A DNA stretch of 64,000 nt from Pseudomonas mendocina. GTDB lineage: Bacteria; Pseudomonadota; Gammaproteobacteria; Pseudomonadales; Pseudomonadaceae. The position numbers were made by a program, and so were the translations under genes. The stretch is from assembly GCA_037482215.1 (NCBI GenBank), contig CP148074.1:2356001-2420000 (forward strand). The letters are read 5' to 3'. Under the pieces are notes generated by a model. It was not told the DNA's origin. It searched no databases and saw only the letters and a program-made list of their open reading frames with translations. Of this stretch, positions 9,516-18,703 are shown one piece after another. Numbering within the stretch: position 1 is the first letter of the stretch; every line of letters begins with the position of its first letter.

Positions 9516-9723
9516 CTATCAAGGGCACACTGAAATCCGTAAGCAATTGAATTAAAAGGCTTTATCAGAAGATCTATTCAATTTCGATTGGTGTAAATTG
9601 ACAAGAATCTGCTGCTTTGACAACGCAAAACCGCGGCTTCCAGAGGAGTTTTGCAGCTCATTATGGAGCGCTTTCAGCCATACCCATGGCAATCCTGGCA
9701 TACGCACTACTGGCCCAAAGCAC

Positions 9724-10809
9724 TCAACGATGATCCTTTTTGGGGACGGTTTTCTTGCGCAGCCAAGCGTATTGAACAGGATCAATACTCAGCAGCTGGC
9801 CTATCACAGACTCTCTCTTCACCTGAGGCATACGCCCCAGCAGAGATCGAATTTCCGATTCAATGCTCCCTGCTTTAGCACCCCGCTCCTCTGCCTTTGA
9901 GTACCATTCATGCCCAAGGGCGACGTTACCCATCTCGATGTTCAGCGCCCCAAGAAGTGTGCACGGTCGAAAGCTATTCGGCAGAAGCCGGTGTGCTTCG
10001 TCCGCGAACTTGAGTGCTTCGTTATAGCGACCAAGATCGCGCATCACGCCACCATGAGTGGTGCGAACCGCCGACCTCAGCTTGGCTTGCTTGAGGGCTC
10101 CATCCTGGATCTTCTCCAGGAGGTCATGCGCTTCCTTCGAGGCATCGCATTTGCGCAGGTGACCACTGGCATTCACCAACTGCCAAACATCACCCGTCTT
10201 GCGAAACTCACCAAGGTAGTAGTCGGCCTCAAGCCGATTGTGGGCATACAGGATTTCCTCACTGGCGTACCCCCTGCCCTGGCTCTTCAGCCATACGGTC
10301 TCTGCCTCGGAAAGACGTTCTGCACTGTCCAGCTTGCGCAAAATAACCATCAGTTGCCTGAAGTCAGGCTCATCCACGAAGCCAAAAACACCGTACTTTT
10401 CTCGCAGCTCGAGATTCTTTTGGCGAGCGATGAATTTCGGATCACTTTCGCGCTGGACTCTCTCTGCATGGAGGCGAGCCATCATGGCAACGTGGCGAGC
10501 CTCAGCCGCCTCCCGCTCAACCTGCCGCTGTTGCTCAAGGACTTTCTGATGCTCGGCAGCAGCGGCGACCCTGGACGACTGCTCAATCGGCGCGAGCAGA
10601 AGAAACTGTGACTCAGAAACTTCACCGATAACGAATTGCGCCAAGCTCTTGAGCCCATTTTCAGTCAGGAAGCGCAGCCCCAGGGCACTCAATGGTTTAC
10701 CTTGGGAAAAAGCCTCCAAAAGGTTAGACAGGCGTGAACCAGAGACTGAAGCGCCCGGTAAATCATCGACCCAAAACCGTTTCGCAAGGGTCAAATGGTT
10801 GTCTGACAT
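9724..10809 (-). CDS. Unknown protein with TPR-like C-terminal half, paralogue A
   Basis: 361 residues. ATG 10809 is preceded by GGAGCG at good spacing; translation from further upstream is not supported by the paralogue. A highly charged, probably coiled-coil stretch (about residues 80-130, rich in Arg, Glu, Ala and Gln) is followed by helical repeats with TPR character (GRYNEALKFADEAHRLLPNS). A close paralogue lies at 18704-19789; by eye about 85% of residues agree without gaps. I recognise no catalytic motif. Two copies 8 kb apart suggest a segmental duplication inside the island. Confidence 0.6.
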   Translation of the reverse strand: MSDNHLTLAKRFWVDDLPGASVSGSRLSNLLEAFSQGKPLSALGLRFLTENGLKSLAQFVIGEVSESQFLLLAPIEQSSRVAAAAEHQKVLEQQRQVEREAAEARHVAMMARLHAERVQRESDPKFIARQKNLELREKYGVFGFVDEPDFRQLMVILRKLDSAERLSEAETVWLKSQGRGYASEEILYAHNRLEADYYLGEFRKTGDVWQLVNASGHLRKCDASKEAHDLLEKIQDGALKQAKLRSAVRTTHGGVMRDLGRYNEALKFADEAHRLLPNSFRPCTLLGALNIEMGNVALGHEWYSKAEERGAKAGSIESEIRSLLGRMPQVKRESVIGQLLSIDPVQYAWLRKKTVPKKDHR

Positions 10810-10935
10810 CAGCGCTCCATGCTTCGAAAAATTGAACAACGTACCGGTGTCAAACTATGCAGCGTTCCATGAGAGCCCTTAGAAAAAATCTCTCAACGAC
10901 CTCATAGCCCCCAACCGAACGAAACGCCTAGCGCT

Positions 10936-11337
10936 CTAAAAAAACACATCCGCTGGGACGCCAAAGCGATCCGAGAGAGCACGGATGTGCCTTACATTTA
11001 GCTGGCGTTTACCTGCCAAAACCTCGGAAATAACTGACTGGGTACCGACCTCAGGCAAATCGCCCTGGCTCAGGTCATGCTCCTGCATGAGGTAACGAAG
11101 AACCTCCACACCGCCCACTTTGGGTAATGGCCGATGAAGCTCATCGTAAGCTTCGATCATGTCACCCAGTTGAGAAGCCAGGCTGGCCAGCGGATGATCT
11201 TCATCATCGCCGACCACGATCAGCAGCTCATCCAACGCCTCTACGAGAGCATCATAGTCATCTTCGCTCGTCGGCTTGGTGAGCAACGGTGCAACGTAAC
11301 GCCAGTGCTCACAAGCCTGCTTGATCAATGCGGACAT
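10936..11337 (-). CDS. higA: HigA-type antitoxin with C-terminal HTH
   Basis: 133 residues. The C-terminal part (about residues 65-133) is an XRE-type helix-turn-helix (LMQEHDLSQGDL...GTQSVISEVLAGKRQLNVRHIRALSDRFGV). The N-terminal part is helical and acidic and should wrap the toxin. ATG 11337 is preceded by GGAGGGAG within the end of the toxin gene. The order toxin then antitoxin is characteristic of higBA. It should neutralise HigB and repress the operon by binding the palindromes at 11637-11695. Confidence 0.85.
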   Translation of the reverse strand: MSALIKQACEHWRYVAPLLTKPTSEDDYDALVEALDELLIVVGDDEDHPLASLASQLGDMIEAYDELHRPLPKVGGVEVLRYLMQEHDLSQGDLPEVGTQSVISEVLAGKRQLNVRHIRALSDRFGVPADVFF

Positions 11338-11339
11338 GA

Positions 11340-11627
11340 TTACTCCCTCCACTTGCCTTTGTCGTACTCAGCATGATCCAGCACATGCTGAATAAACACC
11401 TTCTGTGCCCTGTAATGAACGATGGCAATCAGCCGCAGCTTGTTGCCACCGATGTCGAACACATGCAGAGGCCCTACCTTATCAGTCGCCGGAAAGAGCC
11501 TCTTCATCTCGGCGAAATCCCGCGGCGCACTTGCCTTCACCAGCCGATACCAAGCCTCAAGCGCAGTCGCTGAGCGAGGCCATTTGGCCTGTGCCTCCCA
11601 GATTCGCTTCTGTGTAATGACGTGCAT
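11340..11627 (-). CDS. higB: HigB-type mRNA interferase toxin
   Basis: 95 residues (MHVITQKRIWEAQAKWP...), matching the HigB_toxin family of RelE-fold ribosome-dependent mRNA interferases that cleave mRNA in the A site. A conserved core is visible (FPATDKVGP...VFDIGGNKLRLIAIVHY) and an ending HAEYDKGKW close to the family's usual HAEYD motif. ATG 11627 is chosen because homologues begin at this methionine. The stop lies two bases before the antitoxin start. Confidence 0.88.
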   Translation of the reverse strand: MHVITQKRIWEAQAKWPRSATALEAWYRLVKASAPRDFAEMKRLFPATDKVGPLHVFDIGGNKLRLIAIVHYRAQKVFIQHVLDHAEYDKGKWRE

Positions 11628-11636
11628 AGCGCCTCT

Positions 11637-11695
11637 ATCGCACCTTGCGATAGCAGGCATGGTAACGCGCCCGCCCCAGCATCGCAAGATGCGAT
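11637..11695. promoter_or_regulatory. Two identical-type operators upstream of higBA
   Basis: ATCGCA-N3-TGCGAT occurs at 11637-11651 (spacer CCT) and 11681-11695 (spacer AGA), 44 bp apart centre to centre. The first begins 10 bp upstream of the higB start. They are good candidates for HigA binding sites governing autoregulation. Confidence 0.7.
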
Positions 11696-11699
11696 ACCC

Positions 11700-12122
11700 T
11701 GATCCATAGACATGAAAATAGCATCAGTTTTAGCTAGCGACTTGAACGCTGCCTACTGCACGTCTACGCCGTTCCAGGCACCGCTACAGCCCAGTGAATC
11801 CGGCGTCTGCTGGTTTGGGAAGGTTTGCAGCGGCCTGGATTTTGCCCCCAGTTTTGCCCCCAAAATACGCGGGGCAAAAATGCATCAGTTGATCCCTAGG
11901 GAAGGCGTATACCCCATTCTCCAAAATGGACAAACCGTTTGCGGCTACGACTGCACCTAATAGACCCATACTATCATCAGGGCCTTACACCATTTCAGCC
12001 ACCTAGGCAGCCATGATTCAAAAGCTGCCGCTCAACGGTGTCTACCAAACTAGGGCGATTCAGGCCCGCATTATTAGGCGGGTGTACCGAGTGCGATTTT
12101 CCGCTCTCGGAGGCGACTACGC
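11700..12122. other. Gene-free stretch with TTTTGCCCCC repeats
   Basis: No convincing gene. TTTTGCCCCCA occurs at 11840-11850 and 11852-11862, with an inverted GGGGCAAAA at 11871-11879. These resemble the integrase arm-site repeats often seen beside island attachment sites, and may be a relic of another element boundary. Confidence 0.4.
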
Positions 12123-12467
12123 CTAAGCCGCTTCAGCGCGTCGCTTGTTCAAGCCGTCACGCCAGGCCTTGAGTGCTTCCAAGTCCTGACGCAGCTCTGG
12201 CTCCTCCGGAATAAACACAGGTATCTCGCTCGATTGACTGTGCTCGTAGCAGCTGTACTTGGTCATCAGCGTATCAATCAGTTCGCAGTCCTTTGGCTCA
12301 ATGTCCTGGACAGCACGCAGCCGGTTATCGGTAGTAATGCTACGCCGGTGTCTGAGCACGACCTTGTTGAGCAAGTCCTCTTCAACCGACCGCTCAATTA
12401 GCTTGCGAAACTCACTGCAAATTCCCTGGGCGAGCATCCGATAAGCCGGAGCACCACCCGCCTCGGC
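12123..12467 (-). pseudogene. C-terminal fragment of an unknown, possibly AAA-type, protein
   Basis: About 110 residues with a real-looking ending (TLMTKYSCYEHSQSSEIPVFIPEEPELRQDLEALKAWRD). The KYS-x-EHSQ and LP/IPEPEEL pattern is reminiscent of the C-termini of some AAA/SMC-like ATPases, but I cannot name the family. The 5' part is missing: the frame runs into the IS66 remnant at about 12462, so the first codons are not its own. Confidence 0.4.
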
Positions 12468-12814
12468 CACGGCGAAAGCCTTGGATTACAGCCTAAAACG
12501 CTGGGTAGCGCTGACGCGCTACCAGGAAGATGGTGCTGTGCCCATCGACAATAACCAGGTCGAGAACCAGATTCGTCCATGGGCCCTGGGGCGCTCGAAC
12601 TGGTTGTTTGCCGGGTCGCTACGCAGCGGCAAACGCGCGGCGGCGATCATGAGCCTTATCCAGTCGGCCCGCATGAACGGGCATGATCCGTATGCCTATC
12701 TCAAGGACGTGCTGACACGCCTGCCGACGCAACGGGCGAGTGAGGTCGGCCAACTGCTGCCGCATCAGTGGGCGCCTGCCTGAATCACGCAAGGTGAGTT
12801 CGGCGGACGCTTAC
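12462..12814 (+). mobile_element. IS66-family remnant (3' end)
   Basis: Carries the last hundred or so codons of the IS66 TnpC transposase (to TGA 12781-12783): RWVALTRYQEDGAVPIDNNQVEN, then RPWALGRSNWLF and SLRSGKRAAAIMSLI. It ends near 12814 in the outward GTAAGCG... terminal sequence typical of IS66. The other end and tnpAB are missing. The junction truncates the gene on its left, so the event included a deletion. Confidence 0.8.
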
Positions 12815-12911
12815 CGTTGGCACCGTATGTATGTGCGGTATAGCCGCTAGTAATGCAAAGGAGTGTGATTGGCCTGATTGAGAACGTTCCCTGTAAAGTT
12901 GCTCGTGGCCT

Positions 12912-12941
12912 GCTCATAACAAGGCCAAGCTTGTTATGAGC
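12912..12941. repeat. Perfect 12-bp inverted repeat
   Basis: GCTCATAACAAG and CTTGTTATGAGC flank GCCAAG in a 240-bp gene-free gap between the IS66 remnant and the GGDEF/EAL gene. There is no T-run on either side. It may be an operator or a terminator-like stem. Confidence 0.5.
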
Positions 12942-13055
12942 CTCTTCCCAGATACTCTTCAAGGGGCCGCCGATTAAGACTTCAAGGCGGGCGATCAATA
13001 GGATCATGTCCAGTGAGGCGTACTGGGGCCGGTGCAACGGCAAGTGTTTGCCCTG

Positions 13056-14792
13056 CTAACGCCGCTCCCGCAACCACTCAATTAGTTCAGGTAGTGGCAT
13101 CGGCCTGGCGAACCAGAAACCTTGCCCTTGAGAGCATCCTGCCTCCCGCAGGAAGGCTAGCTGCTCCTCCGTTTCAACCCCCTCAGCCACCGTGCGCATG
13201 CTGAGTCCTTTGGCCATACCGAGAATGGCCTGCACGATAGCTTGATCGCTACGGCTTTCAAAAAGACCAGAAACGAACGATCGATCGATCTTCAGCTTGT
13301 CAAACCGCAACTTTTTCAAGCGGTTCAACGACGAAAAGCCGATGCCAAAATCATCCATTGCCAAACGGATACCGGCCTCATACAGTTCATTCGAGGTCTG
13401 CAATACCTGGGCCGAAGAGTTCATTGCCACATCTTCGGTGATCTCAAGCTCCAAACGCTCAGCCGGCAGTCCAGTGCTGACAAGTAACTGATGAACCAGC
13501 GCGCAGAATCCGGCTTCACTGAACAACGGGGCACAAATGTTGACCGCTACCACCACATCCAGCAGGCCCGTTTCGATTAGCGTCATATTGTCTTTGCACG
13601 CCTGGCGAATTACCCAGCGTCCAATAGTCGGCATCAGGCCGTATTCCAGTGCTACAGGAATAAACTGATCAGGTGCCACCAGGCCATTAACGCCATCACG
13701 CCAACGCAGCAAGGCCTCCATGCCGCACGGCTGCAAGGTCTGCATATCGAACTGCAACTGGTAATGCAACTCGAACTGCTCTAGCGAAATGGCCCTGCGC
13801 AAGCGGCTGAGCAGGCGATAGACCTGCTCGGATCGTTCACGTAACGCTTGATCGAATAGGCGAATACTGCCGCCACCTTCCACCTTGGCCTGATACATGG
13901 CGATATCAGCTTCATTCATCACCTCATCGGCTGTCAGACCGTCATCGGGGTACAGGCTGATGCCGATACTTGCACCAACACTCAGTGCCCGATTATCAAT
14001 GACGAATGGCTCCTTCAGCGCCTCCATCAACCGTGCGGCGATGTTGGAGGCTGTTTCCCCTTTGGAATCTAGAATGATAGAGACGACGAACTCGTCTCCC
14101 CCCACCCGACCTAATAGGTCACTATCGCGCAAGGTTTTCTGAAAGCGCTCAGCTGTTAGCTTGAGCAAGCGGTCGCCAACCTGATGACCATGGTTGTCGT
14201 TGATCTGCTTGAAACCGTCCAGATCGATGAACAACACCGCAATTTTCCGCCCACTGGCCTGACAAGCCTCAATGGCTCTGGACAGCCCTTCAATAAACTC
14301 ACGTCGATTGGCACACCCGGTAAGCCCGTCGTATTTGGCCAGAAAGGCAATGTGCTCGGTGAACTTGCGGCGCTCACTGATGTCGTGGCAGATGCCGACG
14401 AATAACTGCTGGCCATCCTGACTGAACTCACTGACGCTCAAATGCAGCGGAAAGCAGCTGCCGTCTTTGCGCTGGCCCGTGACCTCTCGGCCAATGCCGA
14501 TGATCTTGCGCTCACCGCTGGAGCAATAGTTGTTTAAATAACCGTCGTGCTCCTGGGCATACGGTGCTGGCATCAGCATGGAGATGTTCTTGCCGAGCAT
14601 CTCGTCCGAACTGAAGCCGAAAAGCGTTTGTGTAGACTGGTTAACCGCCTGGATAATACCGCGTGCGTTGATGACCATGATGGCATCTACAGCGGCATTG
14701 AAAATGGCACCGGCAAGCGCTGACTCCAGGCCATCCCATGTATTCGGTTCCGCCCCGTCAGGCACCTGATTGTTCTCTCCCGGTTTTCTCAT
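13056..14792 (-). CDS. PAS-GGDEF-EAL cyclic-di-GMP enzyme with FixL-like PAS domain
   Basis: 578 residues from ATG 14792, one base after the stop of the chemoreceptor gene. PAS occupies about residues 25-145; it carries the FixL-type segments EHDGYLNNY (with the His that binds haem in FixL) and IIGIGREVTGQRKDGS (with the regulatory Arg), so oxygen or another gas is a likely signal. GGDEF follows (motif intact in RVGGDEFV), then EAL (MEALLRW, DDFGIGFSSL, KIDRSFV, AEGVETEEQ all present). Both cyclase and phosphodiesterase activities are possible. Co-transcription with an Aer-like receptor points to coupling redox/oxygen sensing with motility or biofilm decisions. Confidence 0.88.
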   Translation of the reverse strand: MRKPGENNQVPDGAEPNTWDGLESALAGAIFNAAVDAIMVINARGIIQAVNQSTQTLFGFSSDEMLGKNISMLMPAPYAQEHDGYLNNYCSSGERKIIGIGREVTGQRKDGSCFPLHLSVSEFSQDGQQLFVGICHDISERRKFTEHIAFLAKYDGLTGCANRREFIEGLSRAIEACQASGRKIAVLFIDLDGFKQINDNHGHQVGDRLLKLTAERFQKTLRDSDLLGRVGGDEFVVSIILDSKGETASNIAARLMEALKEPFVIDNRALSVGASIGISLYPDDGLTADEVMNEADIAMYQAKVEGGGSIRLFDQALRERSEQVYRLLSRLRRAISLEQFELHYQLQFDMQTLQPCGMEALLRWRDGVNGLVAPDQFIPVALEYGLMPTIGRWVIRQACKDNMTLIETGLLDVVVAVNICAPLFSEAGFCALVHQLLVSTGLPAERLELEITEDVAMNSSAQVLQTSNELYEAGIRLAMDDFGIGFSSLNRLKKLRFDKLKIDRSFVSGLFESRSDQAIVQAILGMAKGLSMRTVAEGVETEEQLAFLREAGCSQGQGFWFARPMPLPELIEWLRERR

Positions 14793-14793
14793 T

Positions 14794-16356
14794 TCAGTTA
14801 CCGAAGCGCTCAACCAGTGCATGCATGGCATGTGATGTCTGTTTCAAGTCGTTGCCCACCTGCGCGGACTCTCCCGCCAGCTCGGCATTATGGTCAGAGG
14901 CTTGGGCAATGCGCGTGATCTGCCGGGAAATATCCTCGGCGACATGCGCCTGTTCTTCTGATGCCGCCGCCATCTGCTGGCCCATGTCATGGATCAAGCC
15001 AACGGCGCTACTGATTCCTTGCAGCGCCTCCTGGGTAGCGATCACCTGCTGCACACCGGCGGCGGCCTCTTGGGTGCCGGCCTGGGCTATCGTCACCGCG
15101 TTCTGCGCCCCCGCCAACAGTGTCTTGATGATGTCCTGAATAGCCTTGGTCGACTCCTGGGTCTTCGATGCCAAGGCTCGTACTTCATCTGCCACCACGG
15201 CAAAGCCCCGGCCCTGTTCACCGGCCCGTGCCGCCTCGATGGCCGCATTCAAGGCTAGCAAGTTGGTCTGCTCGGCAATTGCCCGAATCATGCCCGCCGC
15301 CTGTTCAATAGTTTGAGTGTCGCGCGCCAATGCCTCCACCGAATCGCTAATCCCGGACACCGTATGTGCCAAGTTCTCGATCACGTCGCGTGTCTTGCCA
15401 GCCTCGGCAGAGCCGTTACGAGCCAGTGTATTAACCCGCTGCGCCTCATCTGCGGTGCGATGAACATGTGCTGATACCTCGGCAATCGAGGCCGCCATCT
15501 CATGCATGGCAGTTGCCGTCATATCGGCCTCGCTTCGCTGAGCCAGCAAAGAGGTTTCGGCGCTGCTGGTCAATTGACCGCTGCGTTGGGCCAGCTCTGA
15601 ACTATGGTCGGCATAATCCTCAAGCCGGCTAAGTACGGTGCTAATTCGCGCGCGCTCACTGATCAACGCCATTTGTATTTGGGCAGGTTTACCAGCCAAG
15701 TCGGTATAGGTGCGAGCAATCAGTTCGCTATCGAAGGCCCCATGCACAGTATTTTGCAAACGCAAAAACAAATGCTCGGAAAGCCGATTTTGCCAAGCCT
15801 GTAATGCAAAAAACGCAATCACTGCGCAACCGCTGGCAATTGCCGGGGAAATGAGCAGAGACACTGCCAGCACGAGTAGGCTGGCAAGCAGAGGCATAGC
15901 CAGCACCCGCAAGAAACGCGAAGCTTTGCCTGCTGAATCGCTCCACGTTCCAGAGCGCATCCGTGCATACAAGGCAGAGGCCCTGCGCACTTGCTCGGCA
16001 TCCGGTTTTACCCGTACTGACTCATACCCCGTCACCCGACCGTTTTCGGTTATCGGCGTCACATAGGCGTTGACCCAATAGAAGTCACCGTTTTTGCAGC
16101 GATTCTTGACGATGCCCATCCAGGCCTTGCCGGCCTTGAGGTGACTCCACATGTGCGCGAATACCGCTTCTGGCATATCCGGATGGCGCACGATATTGTG
16201 CGGGGCTCCCAGCAGCTGATTACGTTCGAAGCCACTGATGCTGACGAAGTCATCATTACAGTAGGTGATGGTGCCATGCGTATCCGTAGTCGTGATCAAG
16301 CGTTGAGTGGCGGTGAAATCACGCTCTCTCGTAGTCACAGGGCCATTGTTTTTCAT
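14794..16356 (-). CDS. Aer-like methyl-accepting chemotaxis protein
   Basis: 520 residues. The N-terminal PAS domain (about 20-125) shows the aerotaxis-receptor pattern [18 protein letters not shown] and [20 protein letters not shown], typical of FAD-binding Aer PAS domains. A hydrophobic hairpin around residues 150-190 anchors it in the inner membrane without a periplasmic domain. The cytoplasmic signalling tip ([19 protein letters not shown]) contacts CheA/CheW. It should sense redox state or energy and bias flagellar rotation. It is first of a two-gene operon with the GGDEF-EAL protein. Presence on an island is unusual, since such receptors are usually core genes. Confidence 0.9.
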   Translation of the reverse strand: MKNNGPVTTRERDFTATQRLITTTDTHGTITYCNDDFVSISGFERNQLLGAPHNIVRHPDMPEAVFAHMWSHLKAGKAWMGIVKNRCKNGDFYWVNAYVTPITENGRVTGYESVRVKPDAEQVRRASALYARMRSGTWSDSAGKASRFLRVLAMPLLASLLVLAVSLLISPAIASGCAVIAFFALQAWQNRLSEHLFLRLQNTVHGAFDSELIARTYTDLAGKPAQIQMALISERARISTVLSRLEDYADHSSELAQRSGQLTSSAETSLLAQRSEADMTATAMHEMAASIAEVSAHVHRTADEAQRVNTLARNGSAEAGKTRDVIENLAHTVSGISDSVEALARDTQTIEQAAGMIRAIAEQTNLLALNAAIEAARAGEQGRGFAVVADEVRALASKTQESTKAIQDIIKTLLAGAQNAVTIAQAGTQEAAAGVQQVIATQEALQGISSAVGLIHDMGQQMAAASEEQAHVAEDISRQITRIAQASDHNAELAGESAQVGNDLKQTSHAMHALVERFGN

Positions 16357-16439
16357 CGAGTAAAGTCTCGGAATAAATATTCCGATTATAGCAAAAAGCC
16401 ATCATACCAAAAAGCTATTTTAGCATCCCGGATGATTAG

Positions 16440-16825
16440 CTGAATCGGCAATTGGTCGTATATCTTTTGAGTGAAACCGGGCAGTTGCAGTCAGTTTTTT
16501 GCGGTCGTCCCATACCATGCGTGAGCAGCATGCTGCCAGTAGCTTGCCTTGCTGAGCAACTTGCCAAAGTGGAGTACGCGCCCTCCGGAGCTTGACACCG
16601 CTGAGTGATTCGCTACGCCCGCTGACGGGGCGCCTTCAAACAGGCTTTGAGCTACGTACGATGTATTATCACGCTGCCTGACGCCCCTGCCACAGACTGA
16701 TGCGCATCTGGCACAAATGCTCCACGAGCACGCCCGCGAACGCTTGACGATCCTGTCGTCGCGTACCTAGCTGGGGAAGGCGCTGCCCCGCTCAGTTGTA
16801 AGTTCATCTATCAGCCAGCAGCCTG
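16440..16825. other. Gene-free stretch
   Basis: About 390 bp between the chemoreceptor start and the next gene end. No coding frame, RNA gene or clear repeat seen. It must contain the promoter of the chemoreceptor operon. Confidence 0.4.
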
Positions 16826-17698
16826 CTAGCTCTGTGGATCAGCATATAAAGAAGCAGGTAACGACTCGCTCTCGAGCCGTATAGGACGCCCTGCACCAGA
16901 GCGTTTTCCTCCCCATTGCCCTCGCACATCCGCGCGGCAGCGATGCCACCCCTCGGCCCGTATTAGCATCGGCCAGATCAGTAATGGATGCTCGTACAGA
17001 TGCTGATTGATAAGTCGATAAATTTGATTGGCCTTGGGTGGCAGGCCATCAGGACAGTGCAATAGATCAACCAGCATGCTCACGGCATTCGTATCGTTGA
17101 GCTGCTGCTGTCGTTCCCCGAGCAACTGCCACAGCAACGGGCGATGCTCAGTCAGCCAAGTCACAATGCCCTGTTCGGGGAGCAGCACCACGGGAGTAAA
17201 GAGCCCTTCATGGAACTCCGTCACCTCCCTGGTCAGGATGCGATTTACCGCCTTATCGAACCGCTCTCTTTGGCGAACGCCTGATTTGTAGCGGGCCGCC
17301 GCAGCTTTCGTTCCGACCTCATCCTGAAGCGGAACATTGGGGGAGTGGTGTGCGCAGAGCTTTCTTCCTGGCAATGGCTGCCGCCAACACAGCGTGCAAA
17401 AGCTGAACGGATCAAGTCGCAGGCCATTTTCCAAGCGCAAATGGCTCTGCACGGAAATCTTCAGTTGAGTACACATGCTGAGGAAGTAGGTGACCTCAAT
17501 GACAGTCGGGAACGTGTACTCCCTTGGCGGCCAAGTCGTGTAGTGATGGATAAGCTCCACTGCCTTCATTACTTCAAACAGCAGAGGGGTGTTGCTCTTG
17601 CCAACGCAACATCCCAGCTCGGCATAAATTCCCCAGATGCCATTCCAGGTCGCTATGCGCTGCCCATAAAGCACATGGCAATGCTCAGGTGGGATCAA
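16826..17698 (-). CDS. Unknown protein with a small zinc-knuckle-like motif
   Basis: 290 residues at most. Translation may really begin at the internal ATG near 17569 (MKAVELIHHYTTW). A cluster CTLCWRQPLPGRKLCAHH (C-x2-C...C-x2-H) in the first half could bind zinc. The C-terminal region has a basic GKRSGAGRP stretch of the kind seen in DNA- or RNA-binding proteins. I do not recognise the family. It lies about 40 bp downstream of the DUF429 gene on the same strand, so the two may be co-transcribed. Confidence 0.55.
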   Translation of the reverse strand: MIPPEHCHVLYGQRIATWNGIWGIYAELGCCVGKSNTPLLFEVMKAVELIHHYTTWPPREYTFPTVIEVTYFLSMCTQLKISVQSHLRLENGLRLDPFSFCTLCWRQPLPGRKLCAHHSPNVPLQDEVGTKAAAARYKSGVRQRERFDKAVNRILTREVTEFHEGLFTPVVLLPEQGIVTWLTEHRPLLWQLLGERQQQLNDTNAVSMLVDLLHCPDGLPPKANQIYRLINQHLYEHPLLIWPMLIRAEGWHRCRADVRGQWGGKRSGAGRPIRLESESLPASLYADPQS

Positions 17699-17738
17699 GG
17701 GCTGTAGATGTCTTCATATGTCGAAGAATTCGCATTCA

Positions 17739-18509
17739 TTACGCCGGGTCACCCAAGCCATCAACTGGAGCGAAGATCCAGCCTTCCTTGACGGGTACAT
17801 TTGGCTCCGGCTGGAGCAGCTTTTGCGGCTGAAAGTGAAATAGCCAGGCGATCAGGGCGCAGGTCAATGCGTCCAGTTCATCCCCATGATGGAATCCCTC
17901 TGGCAGTTCACCACCGGCTTGCCCCCTAACACCGAATTCATGATGCAATTCGGCCATACTGGTCGAGCGCTTGCAGCCGCTGGGATATGCCTCAATTGCA
18001 CGCAAGCCCGCACCATCCGTCCATACCCCGCAGGTCTCAATTTGAGGGGCGAAACGGGCCAGCACATGCATGCCCTTGGTGGCCTGGCTACCGATCATGT
18101 CTTTCAACGCTGACAGTGGACTCAGCCCCCGCTCAAATAGAAGACGCTCAGTTCGGCGGAACAGGTATGGATTCTCTGATGATCGATCAATTGAGTCAGC
18201 CGCATGGCTGTTTATCAACAGATCGATGAATCCTTGAGAAAAACCCAACGGGGTATCGATGGCCAAGACCACCGGTGCGGATTGGCCATGGTCATCCAGC
18301 TCGCAAAGTCCCAAGAGCCGATTGATAAAATCATCTGTACCCACTGACTGATTGATTACACGGCGAAGGCTTCCGCGCCAGGGCCTCCCCATGAGCTTCC
18401 GCTGGCTATCGAGAACGACCAGGGCATCGCGACTGCTGGGGTTCTTGTCGCAGTTCCAGGCTCCTACGTCCCAGCCAATGAAAAGCCCTGAGCTTGCATA
18501 AGCAGCCAT
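17739..18509 (-). CDS. DUF429-family protein (RNase H-like fold)
   Basis: 256 residues. The pattern fits DUF429: an N-terminal Asp in FIGWDVGAWN, IDTPLGFS, the ENPYLFRRTERLLF segment, IGSQATKGMHVL, EAYPSG and a final DELDALTCALIAWLF. The acidic residues in the first, central and last of these correspond to an RNase H-like active site, so a nuclease role is predicted for the family, though the substrate is unknown. Downstream of paralogue B on the same strand, with about 190 bp between them. Confidence 0.7.
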   Translation of the reverse strand: MAAYASSGLFIGWDVGAWNCDKNPSSRDALVVLDSQRKLMGRPWRGSLRRVINQSVGTDDFINRLLGLCELDDHGQSAPVVLAIDTPLGFSQGFIDLLINSHAADSIDRSSENPYLFRRTERLLFERGLSPLSALKDMIGSQATKGMHVLARFAPQIETCGVWTDGAGLRAIEAYPSGCKRSTSMAELHHEFGVRGQAGGELPEGFHHGDELDALTCALIAWLFHFQPQKLLQPEPNVPVKEGWIFAPVDGLGDPA

Positions 18510-18703
18510 GCTTTACCCTCTTGCTTAGTGGTGTACATAGGTCAATCCCCACACCGCGCATCAGCGCTGAGCGAGGAAAGAGCCACTCAATCCTTGGGGA
18601 AGCGCCTGTTCCATTCTCAAAGCAGGCCTCACCATGTGCGGCCATGACGGCATGGCATAGACGCAGGCTTGCATAAGGGCCTTTCCCCGTTCCGCCTGTG
18701 CCC

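Noticed and set aside
11712..11960. 82-codon plus-strand gene
   Set aside because: No ribosome binding site or recognisable sequence. It covers the TTTTGCCCCC repeats.
12912..12941. Integron attC site
   Set aside because: The dyad is perfect but lacks the GTTRRRY/RYYYAAC core boxes, and no integron integrase or cassette structure is present.
12765..13043. 92-codon minus-strand gene
   Set aside because: It reads across the IS66 end and the 12-bp inverted repeat, with no recognisable family.
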